A stretch of 64,000 bases of DNA from an uncultured Lachnospiraceae bacterium (GTDB taxonomy: Bacteria > Bacillota > Clostridia > Lachnospirales > Lachnospiraceae), in NCBI GenBank assembly GCA_910578555.1, contig CAJTPS010000010.1, positions 62,001 to 126,000 on the forward strand. Reading direction: 5' to 3'. The notes under the pieces were generated by a model. That model saw only the letters and a list, made by a program, of their open reading frames with translations, had not been told where the DNA came from and ran no database searches. Both the position numbers and the translations under genes were made by a program. This document shows positions 50,208-59,185 of this stretch, one piece after another; the first letter of the stretch is position 1, and every line of letters starts with the position of its first letter.

Positions 50208-51092
50208 CTACATTGCCGGATAATTAATATATCCCTGCAGCCAGATGATTCCCTTGAATCTTCTTCCTACCTGCGGCTCTCCGTACAGATCCTTTTTATT
50301 AATACACACATCAAACTGCAGATCATTGCAGCTTAAGTGCATCACATATATTTCTTCTTTGGTGATCTTATTAACCCGCAAAGAAATATCGAGAATTTCT
50401 CCCATAATCGAATACTGATCACACTCTACCCCATAAGGCATAAAGTAAGTATCTACCAGACTGAATACGTCTTCCGATAATATCTTCCTGGAAATCGTCG
50501 TGTAGGTATCCATATCCTCCAGCGTCAGGCTTTCAATTGCATCTTCGTCTCCCTTTCTGGCAGCATCGATCAATTGATTCCTGTTTTTGGATGCCTTCTG
50601 TACTTTCTGCTTCTGCATATCATTCTTGCTGATCGGCAGAATAATATTTCCCTTAAGCGACAATCCGGATAATGTGAGCGTCGTCCCTCTGATCGGCAGT
50701 ATATTTTCATATTGCGCCTTAACATAAGGAACCATATTCTGCAGATAAAAGATCAGGCTGACACCTACTTTAATATCATCACATACGCCTGCATAAGATT
50801 CTTTATCCGCATGACGCTCCACCGACACGTCTTCACAGGAAGTAATTCCCGTTCCCCTTAAATAGGGATAGAAATAATCATAAGTAAACTTATCGTTTTC
50901 ATCAAACTCGCCGCAGACGGCGATTCCCATATCCTTGGCAAAATCTTCACAAAACTCTGCAAGTATGGTTTCTTCTCCGTTAGATGTATAAGAACGGTGT
51001 GAAGCATTTAAAATGATATCCTTGATCAGCTTCTGCTGTTCCCGCCTGTCAGTCAACCCGCTAAAACCAATAGCTCGCATAAATTTATGCAA
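50208..51092 (-). CDS. DUF3881 family protein
   Basis: About 294 residues, soluble. Opens HKFMRAIGFS, the usual start of this family, and contains TYDYFYPYLRGTGITS and IIWLQGYINYPAM at the end. Function unknown; common in Lachnospiraceae next to serS. AGGAGG at eight bases favours a TTG start just before HKFMRAIGF; the GTG three codons upstream overlaps the ribosome site. Confidence 0.88.
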   Translation of the reverse strand: MHKFMRAIGFSGLTDRREQQKLIKDIILNASHRSYTSNGEETILAEFCEDFAKDMGIAVCGEFDENDKFTYDYFYPYLRGTGITSCEDVSVERHADKESYAGVCDDIKVGVSLIFYLQNMVPYVKAQYENILPIRGTTLTLSGLSLKGNIILPISKNDMQKQKVQKASKNRNQLIDAARKGDEDAIESLTLEDMDTYTTISRKILSEDVFSLVDTYFMPYGVECDQYSIMGEILDISLRVNKITKEEIYVMHLSCNDLQFDVCINKKDLYGEPQVGRRFKGIIWLQGYINYPAM

Positions 51093-51124
51093 AAATTCCA
51101 CCTCCTTTTCAAAAATATTACGGC

Positions 51125-52402
51125 TTATCGAATCTCTGTCATGCCGCCCATATACGGACGAAGCACTTCCGGAATACGGACAGAACCGTCGGCCTGCAAA
51201 TTATTTTCTAAGAATGCAATCAACATTCTAGGTGGTGCAACTACTGTATTGTTTAACGTGTGCGCAAAATACTTCCCGTCTTTACCGTTTACACGGATAC
51301 GCAGCCTTCTCGCCTGGGCATCTCCTAAGTTAGAACAGCTTCCGACTTCAAAATACTTCTGCTGTCTAGGAGACCATGCCTCCACATCGTAAGACTTCAC
51401 TTTCAGATCCGCCAGATCGCCGGAACAACATTCGATCGTTCTTACCGGAATATCTATGCTACGAAATAAGTCTACCGTATTTTGCCATAGTTTGTCAAAC
51501 CATATCTTCGATTCTTCCGGTTTACATACGACGATCATCTCCTGTTTCTCAAACTGATGAATACGATATACACCTCTCTCTTCTATACCGTGCGCACCTT
51601 TTTCCTTACGAAAACAGGGAGAATAACTAGTCAGTGTATGCGGAAGTTCCTCCTCGGGAATAATCGTATCAATAAATTTGCCGATCATGGAATGTTCCGA
51701 AGTTCCGATCAGATAGAGATCTTCCCCTTCGATCTTATACATCATGGCATCCATCTCTGCAAAGCTCATCACGCCGTCCACGACTGCGCTTCTGATCATA
51801 AATGGGGGTACGCAGTAGGTAAATCCTCTTCCGATCATAAAATCTCTCGCATAAGAAATTACTGCGGAGTGCAGTCTTGCAATATCTCCCATCAGATAAT
51901 AAAATCCGTTACCTGCCACGCGGCCTGCCGCGTCCATATCAATCCCGTTAAATCTCTCCATGATCTCCGTGTGATATGGAATTTCAAAATCCGGTACAAC
52001 AGGGTCCCCGTATTTCTGTATCTCGACATTCTCCGAATCATCTTTACCGATCGGCACGGAAGGATCTATCATATTCGGGATTGTCATCATATCCTTTTTA
52101 ATCTTCTCGCGAAGTTCGTCTTCTTTTGCTTCCAGTTCTGCAAGTCTGGCGGCATTCGCGGCAACCTCTGCCTTCTTTGCTTCCGCCTCCTCTTTCTTAC
52201 CCTGACCCATCAGCGCGCCGATCTCCTTAGAGATCTTATTTCTGTTGGCACGGATCTCATCTGCCTCCTGCTGTGCTTTCCGCACTTCCGCATCCAGTTC
52301 GATTACCTCATCTACCAGATCCAGCTTGGCGTCCTGAAATTTTTTGCGAATGTTTTCCTTTACTGCATCCGGATTCTCTCTTAAAAATTTAATGTCTATC
52401 AT
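51125..52402 (-). CDS. serS: Seryl-tRNA synthetase
   Basis: 425 residues. An N-terminal coiled-coil arm (about 28-100) holds the tRNA; class II motifs include FRKEKGAHGIEERGVYRIHQ, TSEHSMIG and the C-terminal RIRVNGKDGKYFAHTLNNT. GGAGAAGATT precedes the ATG; an in-frame ATG four codons upstream would overlap it. No T-box leader is seen. Instead the leader is a pseudoknot-forming element. Confidence 0.97.
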   Translation of the reverse strand: MIDIKFLRENPDAVKENIRKKFQDAKLDLVDEVIELDAEVRKAQQEADEIRANRNKISKEIGALMGQGKKEEAEAKKAEVAANAARLAELEAKEDELREKIKKDMMTIPNMIDPSVPIGKDDSENVEIQKYGDPVVPDFEIPYHTEIMERFNGIDMDAAGRVAGNGFYYLMGDIARLHSAVISYARDFMIGRGFTYCVPPFMIRSAVVDGVMSFAEMDAMMYKIEGEDLYLIGTSEHSMIGKFIDTIIPEEELPHTLTSYSPCFRKEKGAHGIEERGVYRIHQFEKQEMIVVCKPEESKIWFDKLWQNTVDLFRSIDIPVRTIECCSGDLADLKVKSYDVEAWSPRQQKYFEVGSCSNLGDAQARRLRIRVNGKDGKYFAHTLNNTVVAPPRMLIAFLENNLQADGSVRIPEVLRPYMGGMTEIR

Positions 52403-52416
52403 AATCTTCTCCATTC

Positions 52417-52491
52417 CTGCGCTGCTTATGTCTCAACTTTGTTGAGCCGCTGTATTAATCGAGTTTGTGTCAAGCAACGCGCAGACACAAA
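52417..52491 (-). promoter_or_regulatory. RBS-adjacent pseudoknot element, copy 2 (serS leader)
   Basis: P1 is CTGCGC (52417-52422) with GCGCAG (52479-52484). P2 is TTTGTGT (52464-52470) with ACACAAA (52485-52491). A hairpin CTCAAC/GTTGAG lies in the connecting strand (52431-52445). P1 closes 14 nt before the start codon. About half of its bases match copy 1 at 10369-10438. Confidence 0.6.
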
Positions 52492-52523
52492 TCCCGCGAT
52501 TGATAATTTTAATTTTCAATCTT

Positions 52524-53570
52524 TTAATCTAATACCTCTTCAATAGCTATGTTGTCTCTCTCTGTCAGATCCATGACTCTGTCTACGTTCTTGCCGTCTT
52601 TATCCTTAATGATACGAAGTACCGGTCTGTCCGGAAATTCTTTGTTCTGGTATAGTACGGCCCCGATCTCGCCTTCGCTTGTTCTGACTCTTGACCCGGC
52701 CGGATATACGGCTGTAAACTCCAGAAATATATCGACAATCCTGCCGTCAAATTTTATGTTTTTAAATTCTTTTAGATACTCTACCGCCTCATGAACTTTC
52801 ACACTCTTACAGCCGATTCCGCAAATCATTTCATCAAATGCATCACAAACCTGTACAATGCGGCATTCTTCGGAAATATCCGTGGCCTTGAGCGGATATC
52901 CTGACCCGTCTATACGCTCATGGTGATATAATATCATATTTTTGCTCTCATTGGAAATCCAATTTTCACCGCGCAGGGCTGAATAACCATATATTGGATG
53001 TTTCTTGTATTCCGCATACTCAAATTCCGACATCTCTCCAGGATCTCTGTCTGCAAAATCGATCGTCATATAACGAAGCCCGAGATCGTGAAGTAAACAA
53101 CTGACACCAATGTCATGTACTTTCTTTGGTGAAAGTTCCATTCGCAGTGCCACGATGGTAGCCAGGCTGCATAAACTGATCGAATGATCATAGATATCCG
53201 AACTTCTTTCTTTCAGATCATAGATCTGCTCTACAACTTTGTCCTCTTCAAGAATGTTCGTGATGATGTAATCTGCCATCTGGCAAATCTCTTCTAATTT
53301 CTCATTGTGACTGTAAGTATGCTTTTCCAAAATATTTCTGACTCTGGACTTAAAGGATTCTTCTACCTCTTCCCTGAGAATCAGGACCGTCCTGGTGTGC
53401 GGTCCATCATCCTTAATATACACCTCTTTGATCTCGAGCTCTCTGAGCTTTTCAATATACTCTTGCTTCAGTGGCATTCCCACGGAAAGAAGTACTTGAT
53501 ATTCCGGTGTAAAAACATCCTTCGCCAGAATCTCTGTTCCTTTCAAATCATCAACCTTACATCGTTTCAT
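52524..53570 (-). CDS. HD-GYP domain protein, probable cyclic-di-GMP phosphodiesterase
   Basis: 348 residues. The HD-GYP domain (about 130-290) has DHSISLCSLATIVAL, CLLHDLGLRYM and HHERIDGSGYPLKA. The N-terminus has a small domain seen in HD-GYP proteins, and the C-terminus a beta tail. It should hydrolyse c-di-GMP. No membrane part or receiver domain. It follows the DUF4446 gene by 20 bp, so it probably belongs to the parA-parB transcript. Confidence 0.88.
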   Translation of the reverse strand: MKRCKVDDLKGTEILAKDVFTPEYQVLLSVGMPLKQEYIEKLRELEIKEVYIKDDGPHTRTVLILREEVEESFKSRVRNILEKHTYSHNEKLEEICQMADYIITNILEEDKVVEQIYDLKERSSDIYDHSISLCSLATIVALRMELSPKKVHDIGVSCLLHDLGLRYMTIDFADRDPGEMSEFEYAEYKKHPIYGYSALRGENWISNESKNMILYHHERIDGSGYPLKATDISEECRIVQVCDAFDEMICGIGCKSVKVHEAVEYLKEFKNIKFDGRIVDIFLEFTAVYPAGSRVRTSEGEIGAVLYQNKEFPDRPVLRIIKDKDGKNVDRVMDLTERDNIAIEEVLD

Positions 53571-53590
53571 GATTTCCTATCCTATTACTC

Positions 53591-54112
53591 CTATTCCTCT
53601 ACTGTAATACCCATTGCGATATCTAATGCTTTCTTTTCCTCATCGCCCAAAGAAATCTCACACAGACCACCCTTGATTTCTTTTGTATATGAGTAACATC
53701 CCTCCGTACTATGTACAGAATTCAATATAAAACCATTGTCATTTTCATCCAGCAATGCTAATGAAAAACTGAGCTGGCCGCCCATCTGATTGAAAGCATC
53801 ATACTTCATGATTCCGACTTTCTGAAAAGCACCTTCGAACTTCCGGTACAATGCCAGAATATCTTTACGATTCTTCTCCGTCGCTGCTTTGATAAACTTA
53901 TTATCTTCAAAAATGCCTTCAATATCCTGCTCTAAACTCTTGGCGCTCTTACCCAGCATAAATTTCTTATATCTCTTTGATAACTTACCGAGTCTGACCG
54001 TCTGTATAATCGTAAAAATAATTAAAATAAAAATCAGAGCAAACGCAGCAATAAATAAATATGTCAGATCAAAATTTCCTATCCCCATCTGTTCCAGTAA
54101 ATTATAATTCAT
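53591..54112 (-). CDS. DUF4446 family membrane protein
   Basis: 173 residues: one membrane helix (about 18-40, LFIAAFALIFILIIFTIIQT), a helical segment and a beta-rich C-terminal domain (GGQLSFSLALLDENDNGFIL). The DUF4446 gene usually follows parB in clostridia. Its function is unknown. Confidence 0.9.
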   Translation of the reverse strand: MNYNLLEQMGIGNFDLTYLFIAAFALIFILIIFTIIQTVRLGKLSKRYKKFMLGKSAKSLEQDIEGIFEDNKFIKAATEKNRKDILALYRKFEGAFQKVGIMKYDAFNQMGGQLSFSLALLDENDNGFILNSVHSTEGCYSYTKEIKGGLCEISLGDEEKKALDIAMGITVEE

Positions 54113-54175
54113 CGGTCCCGTACCTTTCTATATACATTTATCGCCTGTTTTCAATTTTTATTGCAGTTCCAGATT

Positions 54176-55069
54176 TTATCTGGACAATAATTCTGTAATT
54201 CGATCAAGATCATCATGATTATAGAACTCTATCTCTATCTTGCCGGTTCCGTTTCCTTTAGAAGAAATCTCCACCTTGGTTCCAAGTGACTGCTTTAATT
54301 TCTCCGCTACATCCTGATATATAATTTCCAGGCTCTTATCTTCCGGTATTTCTTTCTTAGGTTTCTCCGGTTTATTCAGATTCTTGACAAGCTTCTCTAC
54401 ATCACGCACGCTCAGCTTCTCATCGAATATTTTCTGTGCGATCATATATTGCTGTTCCGGGTCTTCAATGGAAATCAACGCTCTGGCATGACCGGTAGAA
54501 AGCATATCATCTATAATCATCTGCTGCACTTCATCACATAACTTCAGGAGTCTCATAGAATTAGTCACAGCGGTCCTGCTCTTGGATACTCTCTCTGCTA
54601 CTTCATCCTGTTTGAGATTAAATTCCGTCAGCAGCTTCTTATAAGCCTGTGCCTCTTCAATCGGATTTAAATCTTCTCTCTGAATATTTTCAATTAGGGA
54701 GATTTCAACGATTTCCTGCTCGCTGTAATCACGAATGATAACCGGAACTTCTTTTAATCCCGCCAGCTTGGCTGCACGCCAGCGGCGCTCACCGGCTATA
54801 ATTTCATAATGCGTTTTCCGGTCCTGCACCAGAATAGGCTGCAATAATCCAAACTGTTTAATAGAATCCGCCAACTCCTGTAATGCGTCTTCATCAAAAT
54901 TCTTACGCGGCTGTTCTCTGTTAGGTTCTACCTGTGTGATCTTGACAATCGTCTCCGAACCTTTATCATCCGGCTTGTCCGCTACTGCCTTCTCAGAAGT
55001 GGTATTCTCCTGAACGGGAATCATTGCATCTAATCCCTTACCCAATCCTCTCTTTACTTTTGCCGCCAT
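54176..55069 (-). CDS. parB: Chromosome partitioning protein ParB
   Basis: 297 residues. The N-terminal CTPase-type box contains REQPRKNFDED and GERRWRAAKLAG; the central HTH contains EEAQAYKKLLTEFNLKQDEVAERVSKS and LRLLKLCDEV-type helices (TNSMRLLKLCDEVQQM). The C-terminal dimer domain follows. It binds parS sites and loads SMC. Four bases separate it from parA. Two perfect parS sites lie just upstream of parA. Confidence 0.96.
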   Translation of the reverse strand: MAAKVKRGLGKGLDAMIPVQENTTSEKAVADKPDDKGSETIVKITQVEPNREQPRKNFDEDALQELADSIKQFGLLQPILVQDRKTHYEIIAGERRWRAAKLAGLKEVPVIIRDYSEQEIVEISLIENIQREDLNPIEEAQAYKKLLTEFNLKQDEVAERVSKSRTAVTNSMRLLKLCDEVQQMIIDDMLSTGHARALISIEDPEQQYMIAQKIFDEKLSVRDVEKLVKNLNKPEKPKKEIPEDKSLEIIYQDVAEKLKQSLGTKVEISSKGNGTGKIEIEFYNHDDLDRITELLSR

Positions 55070-55072
55070 ACT

Positions 55073-55840
55073 TTATACACCCTTTCTGCTGATCACTTCA
55101 TCCGCGAGTAACATATACGCCTCTGCACCTGCGGATTTCGGATCATACATACTGATCGGCATTCCATAGCTGGGTGCTTCCGCTAATCTGATATTTCTGG
55201 GTATTACAGTATTATATACATTCTGTTTAAAATGGTTCTTCACATTCTCCACAACCTGCATGGAAAGATTTGTTCTGGAATCGTACATTGTAAAAACAAC
55301 ACCTTCCATATCCAGATCCGGATTCAATCTTTCTTTTACCAGATTAACAGTATGAATCAACTGACTTAAACCTTCCAAAGCATAATATTCACATTGAATC
55401 GGTACAAGCACTGAGTCAGCTGTCGTCATAGAATTAATTGTAAGCAGATTCAAAGAAGGAGGACAATCAATAATAATAAAATCATACTTATCTTTTATCC
55501 AGTCTACTTCATTTTTTAATATGTATTCCTTCTTGTCTACTCCGATCAGTTCAATTTCAGCCGCTGCCAAATTTACATTAGAAGGAATAACTGATACGTT
55601 TGGAATAACATCGTTTAAAATACATTCGTTAATGGAACACTCTCCCAGAATCAATTCATAAATCGTGTTCTCGAGATCATTCTTTTCAACACCGAATCCG
55701 CTCGTCGTATTACCCTGTGGATCTGTATCGATCACTAATACTTTCTTTCCTTTCTCCGCCAATGACGCCGATAAATTAATGGAAGTTGTTGTCTTACCAA
55801 CTCCACCCTTCTGGTTTGCAATTGCAATTGTTCTTCCCAT
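55073..55840 (-). CDS. parA: ParA/Soj chromosome partitioning ATPase
   Basis: 255 residues. Walker A KGGVGKTTT, the IIDCPPSLNLLT Walker B and the P-loop Lys of MinD/ParA type are present. It binds DNA and drives origin segregation with ParB. AAAGGAAAAG precedes the ATG (MGRTIAIANQK); the longer in-frame extension is unlikely. Confidence 0.96.
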   Translation of the reverse strand: MGRTIAIANQKGGVGKTTTSINLSASLAEKGKKVLVIDTDPQGNTTSGFGVEKNDLENTIYELILGECSINECILNDVIPNVSVIPSNVNLAAAEIELIGVDKKEYILKNEVDWIKDKYDFIIIDCPPSLNLLTINSMTTADSVLVPIQCEYYALEGLSQLIHTVNLVKERLNPDLDMEGVVFTMYDSRTNLSMQVVENVKNHFKQNVYNTVIPRNIRLAEAPSYGMPISMYDPKSAGAEAYMLLADEVISRKGV

Positions 55841-56055
55841 ACTTTCTTTTCCTTTACCTTTCGTTTTGTATTTCGACAAAACGTTTTTCTCCGAATCTGT
55901 TTCTATTTTCTGTCCGTTTACGATTATATCACTAAATGAAAGGATAATCTACAGAAATTTAAATCTTCAAAACCTTCATTTTATATGTTTCACACTCTAT
56001 ATTTTGCTATATAAAAATGTTTCACGGAACTCATTCACAATATCTTGGGTGAATT

Positions 56056-56071
56056 TGTTTCACGTGAAACA
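56056..56071. promoter_or_regulatory. parS: parS site 1
   Basis: TGTTTCACGTGAAACA, a perfect match to the Bacillus parS consensus, between parA and the response regulator gene. A degenerate half site TGTTTCACGGAAC lies at 56019-56031. Confidence 0.95.
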
Positions 56072-56114
56072 TTATCTTGTGTCCATAATCCAAATACAGG
56101 TAATTTTTTTCTAA

Positions 56115-56130
56115 TGTTTCACGTGAAACA
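56115..56130. promoter_or_regulatory. parS: parS site 2
   Basis: TGTTTCACGTGAAACA, extended to a perfect 24-bp palindrome (56111-56134). It touches the stop codon of the response regulator gene. Both sites lie 200-300 bp from parA. Confidence 0.95.
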
Positions 56131-56775
56131 TTAGAAAATTTTAATAATATTATTTTTAATTGCAAATACTGCTGCCTGTGTTCGATCAGAAACATCAATC
56201 TTTTTAAAAATATTAGAAATATGATTCTTAACTGTTCTTTCACTAATATTCAAACTGGTCGCAATTTCTTTATTAAACATTCCGCTGGCAACCTGAATCA
56301 ACACTTCTAATTCTCTTCCGGTCAAAGAATCAATTTTATCCTTATCAATATCTCTATTCGCAAGACGGTTATTCAATGCAGGAATCAAACTAGCCTGAAT
56401 ATAATTTTCACCGGCAAGAATTGCATTAATTGCCTTTTTTAGTTCTGCTGATTCAGAATCTTTTAATATATATCCATCTACACCAATATCAACAGCTTTT
56501 AACAAATACTCTAATTCATTATGAACCGTCAATATTAAAACCTTGACTTCATACTTTATTTTTTTAATTTCTTCTAATACTTCCAGACCATTTTTTTCAG
56601 GCATGTTAATATCCAGAAGTAAAACATCGGGAATTGTATCCTGCAACTTATCAAGACATTCCACACCGTTAGATGCTTCGGAAATAATCTCCATACTTCC
56701 ATCAAACTCTAATAATTGTTTTAATCCTTCTCTAATTAAATTGTGATCATCAGCAATCATAATTTTTGTTTTCAT
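56131..56775 (-). CDS. NarL/LuxR family response regulator (DegU-like)
   Basis: 214 residues. Receiver domain with MIADDHNLIREGL, phospho-Asp in DVLLLDINMPEKNG, and the Lys in GYILKDSESAEL. The LuxR-type HTH has LTGRELEVLIQVASGMFNKE and SERTVKNHISNIFKK. Partner kinase is encoded upstream at 56959-57942. ATGGAGAT precedes the ATG. The stop codon abuts parS site 2. Confidence 0.93.
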   Translation of the reverse strand: MKTKIMIADDHNLIREGLKQLLEFDGSMEIISEASNGVECLDKLQDTIPDVLLLDINMPEKNGLEVLEEIKKIKYEVKVLILTVHNELEYLLKAVDIGVDGYILKDSESAELKKAINAILAGENYIQASLIPALNNRLANRDIDKDKIDSLTGRELEVLIQVASGMFNKEIATSLNISERTVKNHISNIFKKIDVSDRTQAAVFAIKNNIIKIF

Positions 56776-56777
56776 AT

Positions 56778-56787
56778 TAATCTCCAT
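56778..56787. repeat. 10-bp direct repeat, proximal copy, flanking the degU-like pseudoknot element
   Basis: TAATCTCCAT is also at 56920-56929. The pair brackets the structured element. The repeat covers the ribosome site of the downstream gene. Confidence 0.7.
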
Positions 56788-56919
56788 TCCGCAGACGCTT
56801 TAGCGTCGGAGGAATCGCGAGCCGAATATCAGATTCGGCTCTGCGATAAGAGCTATTTTGTGACGCCTGCGGCACAAATAGCCGTGTGAAAAATGAGCTA
56901 TCAAGCTTATTTTTCACAC
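56788..56919 (-). promoter_or_regulatory. Extended pseudoknot element, copy 3 (degU-like leader)
   Basis: P1 CCGCAG (56789-56794) with CTGCGG (56867-56872), P2 GCTATTTTGTG (56852-56862) with CACAAATAGC (56873-56882). Extra hairpins: Pa GACGC/GCGTC with TTTA loop (56794-56807), Pb GAGCCGAAT/ATTCGGCTC (56819-56841), extended by ATCGC/GCGAT, and Pc GTGTGAAAAAT/ATTTTTCACAC (56884-56919). Matches copy 4 at 63779-63901 stem for stem. P1 closes 13 nt before the start. Confidence 0.65.
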
Positions 56920-56929
56920 TAATCTCCAT
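56920..56929. repeat. 10-bp direct repeat, distal copy, flanking the degU-like pseudoknot element
   Basis: TAATCTCCAT, identical to 56778-56787. The spacing equals the element length, as expected of a target-site duplication. Confidence 0.7.
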
Positions 56930-56958
56930 ATCTCCATTCCTTTTTCCAAAGTAATTAA

Positions 56959-57942
56959 CTAAGCATCTACTTTTGGAATTTCTATTTCAATAGAAGTACC
57001 ATCCTGCGTATCAATATCAATTTTACCTCCTAAAAAATAAACTCTTTCTCGAATGACAGATAATCCAAAATGCTTTTCTTTCTTCGCAGCTTCACTTACG
57101 TCAAAACCCGTCCCATTATCCTGAACAATAATTTTATAATTCATATCCTTTTCTTTCAATCTTACAATAATTTCATTTCCTCCGGAATGCTTTAATGAAT
57201 TTTGTACACATTCCTGAATAATACGATATATGGAAAGAAAAAGAATTTGTGTGGTTGGAGCAGACTGTTTCATGCTGATATTATCTATATCTTCTATAAT
57301 ATGAAACTTCTTTTCCTGATTGAGAAGAAGGAGCATTTTATCAATTGTTTCCTTCATTCCTAGATCATCAAAAGACATCGGTCTTAAATCAAATATACTG
57401 TTTCGAATTTCTTCAATAACTTTGCGGATTCCCTTACCGACTGTGGCAAGTTCCAGCTTAGCCTTCACAGGGTCCTCATCAATATAAAGAGAACTTAATT
57501 CAATCTTATGAACAAGATGGGTCAAATTTTGCAATGAAGTATCGTGCAGATCCCTTGCTATTCTTTGTCGTTCCTTCTCCTGCGCATCCAGTATAGAAAG
57601 TTGTTTCACATGAATCATAAAAGACTTTTCAGCCAATACCTTTTGTAATTGATCAATTCTTTTATTTTCCAAATGCAGAAGTTTCTCAATCTCACTGCAC
57701 TCGGAATTCAATTTTTCTTTCTGTTGCCTGTTTTGTTCTATAACATCTGCGTATACAGTCTCCACTTTTCTTGGAAGAAACACTTTTAAATCACTTTCTT
57801 CTTTATTCAAAAGACTGTTCAGATAACTATCAATGGCATCGATTTGAATTTTCTTTTCACTCAATTCGGAAAGATGACGTGTATGCTCTTTTTTCAGATC
57901 ATCATACATTCCCTGTATGATATCGTAACTTGCCAAATCCAT
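56959..57942 (-). CDS. Cytoplasmic sensor histidine kinase (DegS-like, HisKA_3)
   Basis: 327 residues without membrane helix. An N-terminal coiled coil (about 10-130) leads to HisKA_3 (EKERQRIARDLHDTSLQNLT, with the phosphorylated His), then the ATPase domain with QECVQNSLKHSGG and DNGTGFDVSEAAK-type G box (GTGFDVSEAAKKEKHFGLSV). DegS controls secreted enzymes and motility in Bacillus; whether it has the same role here is not shown. It precedes the DegU-like gene, with the extended pseudoknot element between them. Confidence 0.93.
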   Translation of the reverse strand: MDLASYDIIQGMYDDLKKEHTRHLSELSEKKIQIDAIDSYLNSLLNKEESDLKVFLPRKVETVYADVIEQNRQQKEKLNSECSEIEKLLHLENKRIDQLQKVLAEKSFMIHVKQLSILDAQEKERQRIARDLHDTSLQNLTHLVHKIELSSLYIDEDPVKAKLELATVGKGIRKVIEEIRNSIFDLRPMSFDDLGMKETIDKMLLLLNQEKKFHIIEDIDNISMKQSAPTTQILFLSIYRIIQECVQNSLKHSGGNEIIVRLKEKDMNYKIIVQDNGTGFDVSEAAKKEKHFGLSVIRERVYFLGGKIDIDTQDGTSIEIEIPKVDA

Positions 57943-58106
57943 AAGTCCTCTCCCCTTACTCTTTTGATATTCTAATCATATACTAAATTTTAAAAATAGA
58001 AAAGTTTTTTATGGCATATTTATGATATACTATAAAAAGTATAGCAATTCAAATGTGAAACTTATATAATAACCATATGTAAAAGTGATTTTCGGGAGGA
58101 CTACTC

Positions 58107-59057
58107 ATGAATAAAAAAATAACCACGGCACTATTATTATCTACCTTCTCTATCACAGCAATTCATGTTATCAATCGGATACATACTTCTTTATGCACCG
58201 TTAAAAATTTACTGGCTAACTCCGAGAACCATTATTATGAATGGCGTTTTGGTAAGATCAGATATCAGAAAAAGGGCAGCGGAGCACCTTTACTTTTGAT
58301 TCATGATCTAACGGTAGGAAGCTCTAATTACGAGTATCACAGACTGATCAATAATCTCACTGCAAAAAATGAGATATATTCTATAGACCTTTTAGGATAT
58401 GGTTTATCCGATAAACCTTCCATAACATATACTAATAATCTGTATGAACAATTAATCACTGATTTTATCAAAAATGTAATCGGCAGAAAAACTTCTGTTA
58501 TTGTATCCGGCGAATCCGTTCCATTTGTCATTATGGCATGTCATAACAATCCGGATATTATGAACAAATTGATTTTCATTAATCCGCAGAGTCTCTATTT
58601 ACAAAATCAGATTCCGTCCAGACAGACTAAATTAATGAAATTCTTCCTGGAAATTCCGATCCTCGGAACTTTTACTTATCATGTGCTCACTAACAGACAG
58701 AGTATAGAAGAAAATTTCAAAAAACAATATTTCTGTCAGCCAAATGAAGTCAAAGAAAAATATATCTTGAATTACCTTGAAGCAGCACACACAGGAAATT
58801 ACTATTCAAAATTTGCTTTTGCCAGCTATGCAGGAAAATACATGAACATGAATATTCTCCACGAGTTAAAAGAAATCAATAACAGTATTCTTATGATCGG
58901 CGGTGAAAAAGAAAAAGACATTGTGACAACAATTGAAAATTATCAGTACTATAACGCAGCAATCGAATATGTATACATTCCTGGCACAAAACATCTTCCT
59001 CAACTGGAAGCACCGGATGAAATTTTAGAGCAGATTAAAATATTTTTATATTCGTAG
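58107..59057 (+). CDS. Alpha/beta hydrolase, membrane anchored
   Basis: 316 residues. An N-terminal hydrophobic segment (about 7-25) may anchor it. The core has LLLIHDLTVGSSNYEY, YSIDLLGYGLSDKP, the nucleophile elbow GESVP (Ser about 138) and a late His in HLPQLEAPDE. The acid is probably the Asp/Glu of GGEKEKDI. Substrate unknown. GGGAGG lies upstream of the ATG. A TATACT box near 58024 could be its -10. Confidence 0.85.
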   Translation: MNKKITTALLLSTFSITAIHVINRIHTSLCTVKNLLANSENHYYEWRFGKIRYQKKGSGAPLLLIHDLTVGSSNYEYHRLINNLTAKNEIYSIDLLGYGLSDKPSITYTNNLYEQLITDFIKNVIGRKTSVIVSGESVPFVIMACHNNPDIMNKLIFINPQSLYLQNQIPSRQTKLMKFFLEIPILGTFTYHVLTNRQSIEENFKKQYFCQPNEVKEKYILNYLEAAHTGNYYSKFAFASYAGKYMNMNILHELKEINNSILMIGGEKEKDIVTTIENYQYYNAAIEYVYIPGTKHLPQLEAPDEILEQIKIFLYS

Positions 59058-59092
59058 TATATAAAATATACACATACGGCCTATTTTAAAAT

Positions 59093-59128
59093 AACATTTC
59101 AAATTTTACTTCCTGCTATTGAAATGTT
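59093..59128 (-). terminator. Terminator after the radical SAM gene
   Basis: AACATTTCAA (59093-59102) and TTGAAATGTT (59119-59128) form a perfect 10-bp stem. On the minus strand it is followed by ATTTTAAAAT. It lies between two convergent genes. Confidence 0.65.
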
Positions 59129-59185
59129 CCAGCTTTGAAACGTGTATACCTTTGTCAATCAAAGTTATTATCATAAGACAAAACT

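Noticed and set aside
52403..52523. T-box riboswitch before serS
   Set aside because: No T-box sequence (AGGGTGGNACCGCG-like) or specifier stem is visible; the leader is too short.
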